Below, piece by piece: positions 8,728 through 16,971 of a stretch of 44,214 nucleotides of DNA (position 1 is its first letter; every line of letters starts with the position of its first letter). Source of the stretch: Gammaproteobacteria bacterium Ga0074134 (GTDB taxonomy: Bacteria; Pseudomonadota; Gammaproteobacteria; Ga0077554; Ga007554); NCBI GenBank assembly GCA_001464965.1, contig LNEJ01000031.1:1-44214 (forward strand), read 5' to 3'. The position numbers and the translations under genes were made by a program. The notes beneath the pieces are model-generated. The model made no database searches. It was not told where the DNA came from and worked only from the letters and a program-made list of their open reading frames with translations.

Positions 8728-8840
8728 CCGTACATTAACAATATGCCCATTTTGCTTGGCATTTTTGCAAGATTCCATCGCATTATTCGTGCCCGCCCCC
8801 AATTTCCGCGATTCAAACAGAATAAATTGAAAAAGAGCAA

Positions 8841-8873
8841 GTAGCCCGAATGAAGCGCAACACAATCCGGGAT
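8841..8873 (-). repeat. REP-like sequence beside a decayed RAYT transposase
   Basis: GTAGCCCGAATGAAGCGCAA followed by CACAATCCGGGAT has the form of the common proteobacterial intergenic REP-like repeat (GTAGCCCGGATGAAGC...ATCCGGG), with imperfectly complementary ends CCCGAAT and ATCCGGG. It lies directly after the stop of the transposase remnant, the usual position for the REP sequence of this transposase class. Confidence 0.6.
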
Positions 8874-9088
8874 CATTCGCCGAAACCAATGGCGCCGTCG
8901 GGATCACCTGCCAAATCATTCGCATTCGGGTACACACCCCGCGCGACAACGCGGTGAAACGTCAAAATCCCGGTCATTACGAATAATCTGTTCCCAATAA
9001 CGCCGTTGTCGGAGATCATATCCGCCTTTGGCATTAAGAAATAGGTGCCACCCGCAATCCGATTGCGCCGCCACATGACCATCGGCAC
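8873..9088 (-). pseudogene. Decayed REP-associated tyrosine transposase (RAYT, Y1 family)
   Basis: The minus strand carries scattered pieces of a RAYT protein in more than one frame. The N-terminal signature WRRNRIAGGTYFL is at about 9076-9038. In another frame follows QRRYWEQIIRNDRDF at about 9014-8970, matching the conserved RxYWExxIRDxxDF motif. The first frame then resumes with FHRVVARGVYPNANDLAGD and GAIGFGE before the stop at 8873, matching the usual RAYT C-terminus. The central part with the HUH and the catalytic Tyr region is deleted or scrambled, so it cannot be active. A longer open frame at 8916-9353 on the same strand spans part of it but has no coherent product. Known RAYTs act on adjacent REP hairpins, and one lies immediately downstream. 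Confidence 0.72.
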
Positions 9089-9394
9089 AGTCTAACCGCA
9101 TAACAGGCTGCTGTGCAGCCTTGATGAAGTGCAGCGCCATCAAGAGTGGTGTCGGTTTAATTTCAGTCCATTCGGGCTTGCTCTTGCGTGTGTGAGCGTG
9201 ACGAAATTGGGATTTTCTTAGGACCGTACTGAATGTTTCATTAAGAAATCTTTGGAGGCTAACTCGCATGGTGTGGCCAACGACGGAATGGAATATCATG
9301 TAACATTGATCGTTAAAGTGATGGCGATGGGTTGCAGAATTACCTCCAACCATCTACGGATTTTACAGATACAATTTTAGCGAAAGGAGCGGAC

Positions 9395-10156
9395 ATGGCA
9401 GGCCATAGAGTTCCTGGCCCGTTGGGCATGGGTGATAACACACCGGAAATCGACAGCGGGACGATGGCTCTAACCGCATCTCCGTTGCCCAGCCCGATTG
9501 GAACCGATGCATTCAACAAGTATTTGGCAGACTCTGGACAAGGCGGCAGCCGAATATCTGCCCGCCAGGCATGGGATGCATCCACACAACAAGTTCAGAA
9601 ATTGGATATGCCCACCCAGCAGTTCCAGACCTCGGAAGGCGGATCGCGCCGCCTCACCAGCGGTGAAATCGCGATGGCGCGCTTGATCTTCAAGGATTCC
9701 ATCGACTACTCAAAGGTCAAAGTGCACAACGGCGAATACCTGTGGTTCGGCCTGCAGCCGGATGATACGGCCATGACGCCAAATGGGGAAATGTATTTTA
9801 ATTCGGCAAATTTCAAGGAGGATTTCTCCATATCGACTGAGAGATTTCGGCGCTGGTTCATGCACGAGATGGTACATGTCTGGCAGCACCAGCTCGGCTA
9901 TCCGGTGAAATGGCGCGGTGCGATTCGAGTTGGCCTTCCATATGAGTACACCCTCGATGCCGGGAAAAACCTTGGCGACTACAACATGGAAGCGCAGGGC
10001 GACATCGTGGCGGACTACTTCGCGCACACGGTTCTGAAGCGGCCCCAGCTGATTGAGCAAAAAAGCAATCGGGACCCAGCGCTCATTCCGCTCTACCAAG
10101 CTGTATTGGCAGGATTCCTGGCGAATCCTTCGGATAAGAAGAGTTTGCCTAAATGA
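9395..10156 (+). CDS. Zinc metallopeptidase of the Vgr-related type, possible secreted effector
   Basis: The 253-residue protein has the zincin motif HEMVH at 157-161 followed by WQHQ, and a likely third zinc ligand Glu199 in NMEAQGDIVADYF. Upstream lies LTSGEIAMARLIFKDSIDYS, the segment typical of proteins annotated as Vgr-related, which are associated with type VI secretion and Rhs loci. There is no signal peptide; the first 90 residues are Gly/Pro/Ser-rich and low in complexity. ATG 9395 was chosen because AAAGGAGC lies just upstream, rather than a TTG at 9332. The stop codon overlaps the start of the next lipoprotein gene (ATGA), implying coupled translation. I infer a peptidase effector paired with lipoprotein immunity proteins. 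No secretion-apparatus gene is in the window, so the export route is unproven. Confidence 0.7.
   Translation: MAGHRVPGPLGMGDNTPEIDSGTMALTASPLPSPIGTDAFNKYLADSGQGGSRISARQAWDASTQQVQKLDMPTQQFQTSEGGSRRLTSGEIAMARLIFKDSIDYSKVKVHNGEYLWFGLQPDDTAMTPNGEMYFNSANFKEDFSISTERFRRWFMHEMVHVWQHQLGYPVKWRGAIRVGLPYEYTLDAGKNLGDYNMEAQGDIVADYFAHTVLKRPQLIEQKSNRDPALIPLYQAVLAGFLANPSDKKSLPK
10108..10152 (+). repeat. 5' edge of the tandem duplication, original copy
   Basis: This stretch at the 3' end of the metallopeptidase gene (GGCAGGATTC ... CGGATAAGAAGAGTTTGCC) recurs in altered form at 10767-10810. It marks the left edge of the segment duplicated together with the lipoprotein gene. Confidence 0.75.
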
Positions 10157-10662
10157 GGCTTGGCTGGATGTTCCGCGCCCTGGCGGCCACTTTCCTATTG
10201 CTACCGATCGCCTGCACGGCCTCTTCTCGCATGGCCGATGCCGTTGTTACCGAACGCGATGGTCAGCCTTGTTTCGCACTCAGCGATCAACCAATTAACA
10301 GAGTGAACGCGGCTATAGTTGATGACCTATCGACTGTACCACCAACCAGCATCTGGGTAGTCGACATCGATCACGAATCAGGCAAGCTACTGGCTGGCTG
10401 CGTTGTCTATGGGCAGGTATTCCCAAATCAGAAAGCGGGCCATGTGCCAGCGACAACTTTGCGTATCGGCCACATTTACGAGGTCGGCTTGATGGCGGAG
10501 CGTATTGACCCTACTGATCCGACTCAGGGATACGTCGCGCGATTTTGCCTCGCGCCGCAACCTGGCAACGCAAAACCCCGAGTTCGCCAGATAGTCTGGA
10601 ACAAACAGGCGGGACGCTGGGGCGATGAGGTTTGTGGGCTTCAGCAACGCGAGAAACCGTAA
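10153..10662 (+). CDS. Lipoprotein A of a tandem pair, candidate immunity protein
   Basis: The family is not recognised. The 169-residue product has a lipoprotein-type signal (hydrophobic LAATFLLLPIA then Cys21; Pro at -3 is unusual for a lipobox), so it is probably anchored in the periplasm. The mature domain has conserved blocks CFALSDQPINR, SIWVVDID, CVVYGQVFPNQKAGHVPATTL and IVWNKQAGRWGDEVCGL, with Cys residues able to form disulfides. Its ATG overlaps the stop of the metallopeptidase gene by one base. A near-copy follows 148 bases downstream. An effector gene followed at once by a periplasmic lipoprotein, itself duplicated, is the usual shape of a toxin-immunity locus; that role is inference. 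Confidence 0.72.
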   Translation: MRLGWMFRALAATFLLLPIACTASSRMADAVVTERDGQPCFALSDQPINRVNAAIVDDLSTVPPTSIWVVDIDHESGKLLAGCVVYGQVFPNQKAGHVPATTLRIGHIYEVGLMAERIDPTDPTQGYVARFCLAPQPGNAKPRVRQIVWNKQAGRWGDEVCGLQQREKP

Positions 10663-10766
10663 GCTGAAGGATAGGAATTTCAACCGCACAAATCAAAATA
10701 TCCATCTCCGCAGCACATAGGTCAATGCCAAATATTTCGTTGAGCGTCCAAAGGCGAATTGAAAGG

Positions 10767-10810
10767 GCAGGATTCACCAGGAATCCTGCGGATAAGAAGA
10801 GTTTGCCAAA
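10767..10810 (+). repeat. Duplicated relic of the metallopeptidase 3' end
   Basis: Before lipoprotein B, the sequence repeats the last codons of the metallopeptidase gene. It reads in frame as NPADKKSLPK and a stop, against NPSDKKSLPK and a stop at the true gene end. The rest of the metallopeptidase gene is absent. The duplication unit therefore spans effector tail plus lipoprotein, with a spacing of 658 bases between the two lipoprotein starts. Confidence 0.75.
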
Positions 10811-11323
10811 ATGAGGCCTGGCTGGATGTTCCGCATCCTGGCGGCGACTCTCCTATTGTTACCGATCGCCTGCACGGCCACTTCCCGCATGGGTGCTGCC
10901 ATTGTGACCGAGCGCGATGGCCAGCCTTGCTTCGCGCTCAGCGATCAACCAATTAACAGACTGAACGCGGCTTTGGTTTATGACCAGTCGACCAGGCCAC
11001 CTACCAGCATCTGGGTAGTCGATATCGATCCCGATCGAGAAGGCAAGGCACTGGTTGGCTGCGTTGTCTATGGGCAGGTATTCCCGAATCAGAAAGCGGG
11101 CCATGTGCCCGCGACAGCTTTGCGTATCGGGCAAGTCTATGTGGTTCACTTGATGGCGGAGCGTATTGACCCTGCGGACCCGACTCAGGGATACGTCGCG
11201 CGATTTTGCCTGGCGCCGCAACCTGGCAACGCGAAACCACGAGTTCGCCAGATAGTCTGGAACAAACAGGCGGGACGCTGGGGCGATGAGATTTGTGGGC
11301 TTCAACGACTCGAAAAGCCGTAG
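10811..11323 (+). CDS. Lipoprotein B of a tandem pair, candidate immunity protein
   Basis: This 170-residue protein is a close paralog of the preceding gene and is nearly identical over long blocks (CFALSDQPINR, the CVVYGQVFPNQ stretch, the whole C-terminal third). It has the same signal sequence and acylation-type Cys21. Differences cluster around residues 44-60 (LVYDQSTRPP, DPDREGKALVG) and 96-106 (GQVYVVHLMAE), so the copies may differ in binding specificity. The start context and Shine-Dalgarno region come from the duplicated effector tail, AAGAAGAG at about 10794-10801. It is probably co-transcribed with the metallopeptidase and lipoprotein A. Confidence 0.72.
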   Translation: MRPGWMFRILAATLLLLPIACTATSRMGAAIVTERDGQPCFALSDQPINRLNAALVYDQSTRPPTSIWVVDIDPDREGKALVGCVVYGQVFPNQKAGHVPATALRIGQVYVVHLMAERIDPADPTQGYVARFCLAPQPGNAKPRVRQIVWNKQAGRWGDEICGLQRLEKP

Positions 11324-11341
11324 TCTGGAGCTGCCTTAACG

Positions 11342-11764
11342 ATGAGTAATGTGTTAGAACGCAAGATACGAGTCGCCGTCCTTCTCACGCTTACTTGCTT
11401 AGGTGGGTGCGGCCTCCCTTATCCGATCTACAAGACACTGCAGCCAGCGTCTCAATTGACCGTTCTTGATCAGCACATGCGCCCAATAGAAGCGGCTGAG
11501 GTCACATTGATATCAAGAGCCTATCCATCATTCGGGAATCTCAAAAGCCGTGAAACCAAGGTTACCAATGATCAAGGTGTCGCCACATTTGAAAGCAAGA
11601 AAGAGTGGCGTGTCGAAGTGCTGATGATTCATGGATACGTAGACTACCATTGGAGTTGGTGCGTTCGTAAACCGAATTTCACCACGTATCGAAGTGTTGA
11701 CTCGTTTCTTAACCAAGCCACAATTCAACTTTTGGACGGTCAGTCCACACCATGCGGAGAATAG
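11342..11764 (+). CDS. Lipoprotein with carboxypeptidase-regulatory/Ig-like fold
   Basis: The 140-residue product has a clear lipobox LGGC with Cys23, preceded by a charged N-terminus and a hydrophobic stretch. The mature region (VLDQHMRPIEAAEVTL ... TNDQGVATF) has the pattern of a small beta-sandwich such as the carboxypeptidase regulatory-like domain, in which an introduced polar feature is followed by a turn DxxG and TF. The C-terminal part contains W-S-W-C and a final Cys, possibly a disulfide pair. It lies 18 bases after lipoprotein B on the same strand, so it probably belongs to the same transcript as the metallopeptidase locus. No specific function can be assigned. Confidence 0.68.
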   Translation: MSNVLERKIRVAVLLTLTCLGGCGLPYPIYKTLQPASQLTVLDQHMRPIEAAEVTLISRAYPSFGNLKSRETKVTNDQGVATFESKKEWRVEVLMIHGYVDYHWSWCVRKPNFTTYRSVDSFLNQATIQLLDGQSTPCGE

Positions 11765-12257
11765 GAGCAGGATCAAAGAGGGAGCATAATGACGATAAAA
11801 CCATTTCGAGCACGGTTGGGCTGAATGAAAGGAGCACGCAAGAGCATGTCCTCCAGAGGGATGAGGGGGATGACGTTGGTCTATCGATGTTGTGATGTCA
11901 GAGGGCTCGGTTGGTGAGGGAATACCCTTGCTCTCGGGCGAATATACCGTTTATGCTTCATATACCTTGAACCTACCAAGGACCAGATCAAGAGGGACAA
12001 GGTCAACGCAGCATGCTATGAATATAGGCCTGCCTGATCCCAGAATTTTGTTAACAGTTCACGCCCCGGGAGGAGCATTTACCGCTCCAGACTTGTCTCC
12101 TGATTTCAATTTCCACATCCTTGCACCCTCAAAAACGAGGCGTGCATATCGGCGTAAATATTGAGCTATCTTGGCGCTACTATCACATCAAATACTTATT
12201 CTGCTATATTTTTCTTGGGTAGTGAAATTTTTCGATGGCACAAGAGAGTTGAATTCA
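11765..12257. other. Gene-poor stretch, possible remnants
   Basis: I see no supportable gene here. A good ribosome site (AGAGGGAG at 11777-11784) precedes an ATG at 11789, but that frame closes after 11 codons, so it may be a broken gene start. An open frame at 11892-12164 has no recognisable motif and lacks a convincing ribosome site. The stretch separates the lipoprotein locus from the glycerate kinase gene and looks like decayed accessory DNA. Confidence 0.45.
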
Positions 12258-13397
12258 ATGCGCATCGTCGTGGCTCCGGATTCTTACAAAGGCAGCGTGA
12301 TCGCTCTGGGCGTTGCTGAGGCCATGGAGCGCGGCATCCACGCCGTGTTTCCCGAAGCCGAGGTGACCAAGGTGCCCATCGCCGATGGCGGCGAGGGCAC
12401 CGTCGAGGCCTTGGTGGCCGCTACGGGCGGGCGCCTGCAGTATGCAGAAGTACGCGGGCCGCTTGGTAAGCCTGTGCGCGCTCACTGGGGTATCTCTGGT
12501 GATGGAACCACGGCCTTCATCGAGATGGCTGCGGCCTCCGGCCTGCCCCTGGTGCCCGAAGAGAAGCGGGATCCCCGCATCACGAGCACCTTCGGCACCG
12601 GTGAGCTGATGAAGGCCGCGCTTGATGCCGGTCTGCGCAAGCTCATCGTGGGCATCGGGGGCAGTGCCACCAATGATGGGGGCATGGGCATGGCGAGGGC
12701 ACTGGGGGTGCGCTTTTTTGATGCGAAGGGTCGCGACCTGCCCGAGGGTGGCGCGGCCCTGGCGGGCTTAGCCCGCATCGATCTGTCGGGACTGGACCCG
12801 CGCCTGGCGGAAGCCTCCATCCGCGTGGCCTGCGATGTGACGAATCCCCTCTGCGGTCCCCGCGGCGCCTCGGCGGTGTACGGGCCCCAGAAGGGTGCGA
12901 CGCCGGACATGGTGGCCGAGTTGGATGCCGCCCTGGGTATTTTTGCGAAGGCGGCCACTGCCGCCACGGGCCGCGACATCTCCGGGTCGGAGGGTGCCGG
13001 GGCCGCAGGCGGGCTGGGGGCCGGACTGCTGTACTTCACCCCTGCGCGCCTGGAACCCGGCGTATCCATCGTGCTGGAGACCACGAACTTCGAGGCACGG
13101 GTTCATGGGGCGGACCTGGTCATTACCGGTGAGGGCTGCACGGATTCCCAGACGGTCATGGGCAAGGCTCCCGTGGGCGTGGCAGCAGCGGCCAAGCGTC
13201 ACGGCGTGCCTGTGATCTGTCTATCGGGTGGACTGGGTGAGGGTGCGGAGGAGGTGCTGAAGCACGGCATCGACGCCCTGGGTTCCATCGTGTCCCGGCC
13301 CATGACCCTGAAGGCATGTATGGACCAAGGTGCTGCCCTGGTGGAGGCCGCTACGGCCCGAATTTGCCGCCTGCTGAAGGTCGGCCAGTCCATCTGA
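12258..13397 (+). CDS. Glycerate kinase
   Basis: The 379-residue protein is a full-length member of the GarK/GlxK glycerate kinase family, which phosphorylates glycerate to 2- or 3-phosphoglycerate. Recognisable blocks are MRIVVAPDSYKGS at the start, VPIADGGEGTVEAL, GIGGSATNDGGMGMARALG, DVTNPLCGP, and the ITGEGCTDSQT segment in the C-terminal lobe. ATG 12258 is chosen because the family always starts with this motif; an upstream in-frame extension to 12171 is not conserved. By eye the gene is clearly richer in G+C, especially GGC/GGG/CCC codons, than its neighbours, and it sits next to an accessory patch, which suggests horizontal acquisition. No glyoxylate or glycerate pathway partner is adjacent. 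Confidence 0.9.
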   Translation: MRIVVAPDSYKGSVIALGVAEAMERGIHAVFPEAEVTKVPIADGGEGTVEALVAATGGRLQYAEVRGPLGKPVRAHWGISGDGTTAFIEMAAASGLPLVPEEKRDPRITSTFGTGELMKAALDAGLRKLIVGIGGSATNDGGMGMARALGVRFFDAKGRDLPEGGAALAGLARIDLSGLDPRLAEASIRVACDVTNPLCGPRGASAVYGPQKGATPDMVAELDAALGIFAKAATAATGRDISGSEGAGAAGGLGAGLLYFTPARLEPGVSIVLETTNFEARVHGADLVITGEGCTDSQTVMGKAPVGVAAAAKRHGVPVICLSGGLGEGAEEVLKHGIDALGSIVSRPMTLKACMDQGAALVEAATARICRLLKVGQSI

Positions 13398-13518
13398 CCG
13401 CCGCGATTTGTCGCATTTGGGGCAAAACGCATCTACAACAACAGCGGAGCAATTCATGGGTTGAAATACCTTCAACTCTAAAATTTAGCCATATCGATCA
13501 CAAAGCGATACTTAACCT

Positions 13519-13539
13519 AATTTCCGCGATTCAAGCAGA
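13519..13539 (+). repeat. Short repeat shared with 8801-8821
   Basis: The 21 bases here, in the intergenic space before the obgE 3' end, match 8801-8821 at all but one position (AATTTCCGCGATTCAA then G/A CAGA). Both copies lie in non-coding DNA flanking the accessory patch. Confidence 0.5.
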
Positions 13540-13540
13540 G

Positions 13541-14716
<1,176 letters not shown>

Positions 14717-14764
14717 TCAGGGGTTATAGTGGCGGCAAATCACGAGGATATCAATCCGTGCAAC

Positions 14765-14794
14765 AAAAAACCCCGTGCTAGGACGGGGCTTTTT
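14765..14794 (-). terminator. Rho-independent terminator after rplU-rpmA
   Basis: Read on the minus strand, CCCCGT-CCTAGC-ACGGGG is followed by a run of six T. The stem is flanked by A and T runs on both sides, so it could also work in the plus direction. Confidence 0.8.
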
Positions 14795-14819
14795 GCGAAG
14801 CATTTTACTACGTCGCTCT

Positions 14820-15077
14820 TTAATCAGGAATGACGCTTACAACCCTGCGATTGTTAGGCCCCTTAGTTGCGAATACCACGGTACCCGCGGCTTTGGCAAA
14901 CAGGGTATGATCGCGGCCACAGCCGACATTTGTGCCGGGGTTAAAGTGCGTGCCGCGCTGTCTAACAATGATATTGCCGGCCAGCACGCGCTCGCTGCCA
15001 AAACATTTAACGCCAAGACGTTTTGATTCTGAATCGCGGCCGTTGCGGGTCGAGCCGCCTGCTTTTTTATGTGCCAT
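14820..15077 (-). CDS. rpmA: 50S ribosomal protein L27
   Basis: This is a full-length L27 of 85 residues, located near the peptidyl-transferase centre of the 50S subunit. The N-terminus [19 protein letters not shown] and the conserved block [20 protein letters not shown] are diagnostic. It begins MAHKK without an N-terminal extension, so no cleavage step of the Firmicutes type is expected. It lies 39 bases after rplU in the usual two-gene operon and ends before a strong terminator. Confidence 0.98.
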   Translation of the reverse strand: MAHKKAGGSTRNGRDSESKRLGVKCFGSERVLAGNIIVRQRGTHFNPGTNVGCGRDHTLFAKAAGTVVFATKGPNNRRVVSVIPD

Positions 15078-15116
15078 TTGTGTATGACCTCAGTAACGTG
15101 TGAGAATTTTAGGATC

Positions 15117-15431
15117 TTAACCAGCGCTGATGCCAGTGATCTGCAGTTCCGTGTAATTCTGGCGGTGCCCGGTTATGTTGCGGTAATGCTTGCGGCGGCG
15201 CATCTTGACGATTTTGATCTTCTCGCCGCGCCCGTGCGATTTGACGGTGGCTGTTACCTTGCCGCCCGCAACATAAGGCGCGCCGATTTTAATGTCATCG
15301 CCATTGGCGACCATCAATACCTGTTCGATGTCGAGAGAAGCACCTTGTTCAACCGGCAGTGTCTCAACCTTCAGCACGTCGCCTTCGGCAACCCGGTACT
15401 GCTTTCCGCCGCTTACAATCACCGCGTACAT
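15117..15431 (-). CDS. rplU: 50S ribosomal protein L21
   Basis: This is a full-length L21 of 104 residues, which binds 23S rRNA. It begins [18 protein letters not shown] and contains the conserved [14 protein letters not shown] and [16 protein letters not shown] blocks. ATG 15431 is the family start; an in-frame start ten codons upstream is not conserved. It is first in the rplU-rpmA operon, transcribed from the divergent promoter at 15513-15541. Confidence 0.98.
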   Translation of the reverse strand: MYAVIVSGGKQYRVAEGDVLKVETLPVEQGASLDIEQVLMVANGDDIKIGAPYVAGGKVTATVKSHGRGEKIKIVKMRRRKHYRNITGHRQNYTELQITGISAG

Positions 15432-15512
15432 AATTCTTTTCTCCAAATTCTTGCTGCGCAACCAAGCCCCGGCGCAAACGGTTTTTCGCCTTCGGGCTTT
15501 GGTAAAAGAGTA

Positions 15513-15541
15513 ATTCTAACGCCAGGCGGGGGAAAGGTCAA
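15513..15541 (-). promoter_or_regulatory. Sigma-70 promoter of rplU-rpmA
   Basis: On the minus strand TTGACC (15541-15536) and TAGAAT (15518-15513) are separated by exactly 17 bases, about 80 bases upstream of rplU. This is one of the best promoter matches in the window. Confidence 0.75.
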
Positions 15542-15574
15542 ACGATAATGCTGAAACAAACCATGAACTAGCCC

Positions 15575-15604
15575 TTGTAAGGCGCCGTTTATAGCTTCTA
15601 CAAT
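15575..15604 (+). promoter_or_regulatory. Sigma-70 promoter of ispB
   Basis: TTGTAA at 15575-15580 and TACAAT at 15599-15604 are 18 bases apart. The expected transcript start near 15611 leaves a leader of about 50 bases before the ATG at 15662, which argues against translation from the in-frame ATG at 15611. Confidence 0.6.
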
Positions 15605-15661
15605 GGCAGTATGCCAGAACTCGCCAAAAACAGCGTCCATTACCATTATAACAAGGCAATG

Positions 15662-16630
15662 ATGAGCCTCGAAACCGTAAGCGCTCTGATTGAGGATGAC
15701 CTGCGCGCTGTTGACGCACTGATTCGCAAGCGGCTGCATTCAGATGTTGTACTTATTAATCAGCTTGGGCATTACATCATCAACAGCGGCGGCAAGCGCC
15801 TGCGTCCCAAGCTGGTGTTGTTGAGCGCGCGCGCCTTCGATTACGGCGGGGTGCACCATGTCGACCTTGCCGCGGTCATTGAGTTCATCCATACCGCCAC
15901 GCTGCTGCATGACGACGTAGTGGACGGCTCGGAGCTGCGCCGGGGCAGGGATACCGCCAATGCCATCTGGGGTAACGAGGCCAGCGTGCTGGTGGGTGAT
16001 TTCCTGTATTCCCGGTCCTTCGAGATGATGGTGGACGTGCGCAGCATGCGCGTCATGGAGATTCTGGCCCATGCCACCAATACCATTGCCGAAGGCGAGG
16101 TGATGCAGTTGCTCAACTGCCACGATGCCGATACTACCGAAGAGCGCTATCTCAACGTAATCCATTGCAAAACGGCCAAGCTGTTCGAGGCTTCGGCACG
16201 GCTTGGCGCAGTGCTAAGCGGGCGCCCAGAGGAGGAGGAGCGCGCCATAGCCGCCTATGGGATGCATCTGGGCACGGCTTTTCAGCTTGTCGACGACGTG
16301 CTGGATTACAGCGCTTCATCGCAAGAGATGGGCAAAAATGTCGGCGATGATCTTGCTGAAGGCAAGCCCACCCTGCCGCTGATCTATGCCATGCGCACCG
16401 GTACAGCGGAGGAGGCGGCTATCATTCGCCATGCCATTGAAAACGGCGGCCGGGAAAATATTGTTGCGGTCACGCAGGCCATTGAATCTACCGGCGCTAT
16501 CGCGTACACTGCGCGCTCTGCGCATGCGGAGGCCCGCAAGGCCGCCGAGGCGCTCTCGGTGATTCCCGATTCTCCTTACCGTGATGCGTTGTACGCCTTG
16601 GCAGAATTTTCTGTGAACCGCAGTTATTAA
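15662..16630 (+). CDS. ispB: Octaprenyl-diphosphate synthase (IspB)
   Basis: IspB elongates farnesyl diphosphate with isopentenyl units to make the ubiquinone side chain. The 322-residue protein has the two aspartate-rich motifs of trans-prenyltransferases, LLHDDVVDGSELRRG (first) and QLVDDVLDYS (second), plus the GGKRLRPKLVLL substrate site. ATG 15662 gives MSLETVSALIEDDL, aligning with Escherichia coli IspB; an ATG one codon earlier and one at 15611 are alternatives. Orientation divergent from rplU-rpmA is the standard gammaproteobacterial arrangement. Chain length (octa- or nona-) cannot be judged from motifs alone. Confidence 0.93.
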   Translation: MSLETVSALIEDDLRAVDALIRKRLHSDVVLINQLGHYIINSGGKRLRPKLVLLSARAFDYGGVHHVDLAAVIEFIHTATLLHDDVVDGSELRRGRDTANAIWGNEASVLVGDFLYSRSFEMMVDVRSMRVMEILAHATNTIAEGEVMQLLNCHDADTTEERYLNVIHCKTAKLFEASARLGAVLSGRPEEEERAIAAYGMHLGTAFQLVDDVLDYSASSQEMGKNVGDDLAEGKPTLPLIYAMRTGTAEEAAIIRHAIENGGRENIVAVTQAIESTGAIAYTARSAHAEARKAAEALSVIPDSPYRDALYALAEFSVNRSY

Positions 16631-16639
16631 CGTTGACGA

Positions 16640-16716
16640 CGGGGTGTAGCTCAGCCTGGTAGAGCACTAGCTTCGGGAGCTAGGGGCCGGAGGTTCGAAT
16701 CCTCTCACCCCGACCA
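16640..16716 (+). tRNA. tRNA-Pro, anticodon CGG
   Basis: A 77-base cloverleaf with encoded CCA. Acceptor arms CGGGGTG (16640-16646) and CACCCCG (16706-16712) pair fully, and C1-G72 with discriminator A73 is the proline identity pattern. The anticodon stem CTAGC/GCTAG encloses loop TTCGGGA with anticodon CGG. The T arm contains GGTTCGAATCC. It lies 9 bases after the ispB stop. Confidence 0.97.
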
Positions 16717-16732
16717 CTAACGTCGGAACCGT

Positions 16733-16969
16733 ATGAATCTTCTCCGCGTCATTCTACTGGCGGTGGCGATTTGGCTGATTTTTCGCATAGTCAAACGCTA
16801 TCTCAACCGCCCTTCCAAAACATCATCCCGCATTCCACCTGAACCCAGCGATATGGTGCGCTGCGAACATTGCGGCCTGCATATCCCCAAAATCGAAGCA
16901 GTGCGCGATAACGATCATTATTTCTGTAGCAAACAGCACCTTGAACAAAGCAAGAAGGTGGATCGCTGA
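16733..16969 (+). CDS. Small membrane-anchored zinc-ribbon protein (PP0621 type)
   Basis: The 78-residue protein has one N-terminal membrane helix (about residues 3-20), a basic linker and a compact C-terminal metal-binding motif: Cys44 and Cys47 in CEHCGLHIPK, then Cys65 and His69 in YFCSKQH. This matches a small family of conserved proteobacterial proteins often annotated PP0621 and of unknown function. It follows tRNA-Pro by 16 bases and may be transcribed with ispB and the tRNA. Confidence 0.75.
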   Translation: MNLLRVILLAVAIWLIFRIVKRYLNRPSKTSSRIPPEPSDMVRCEHCGLHIPKIEAVRDNDHYFCSKQHLEQSKKVDR

Positions 16970-16971
16970 GC

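Noticed and set aside
8744-8766. Hairpin with T-run (ATGCC...GGCAT then TTTTT) upstream of nsrR
   Set aside because: The stem is only 5 bp and no plus-strand gene ends there for it to terminate.
8916-9353. A 145-codon open frame on the minus strand upstream of the metallopeptidase gene
   Set aside because: Only a short internal part (QRRYWEQIIRNDRDF) is meaningful and belongs to the decayed RAYT transposase; the rest has no motif, and its neighbours lie in a different frame.
11892-12164. A 90-codon open frame between the third lipoprotein and glycerate kinase
   Set aside because: No convincing ribosome site, motif or codon pattern; possibly a remnant, so it is listed only as part of a gene-poor stretch.
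15069-15548. A 159-codon plus-strand open frame over rplU
   Set aside because: It is the complement of rplU and its promoter region.
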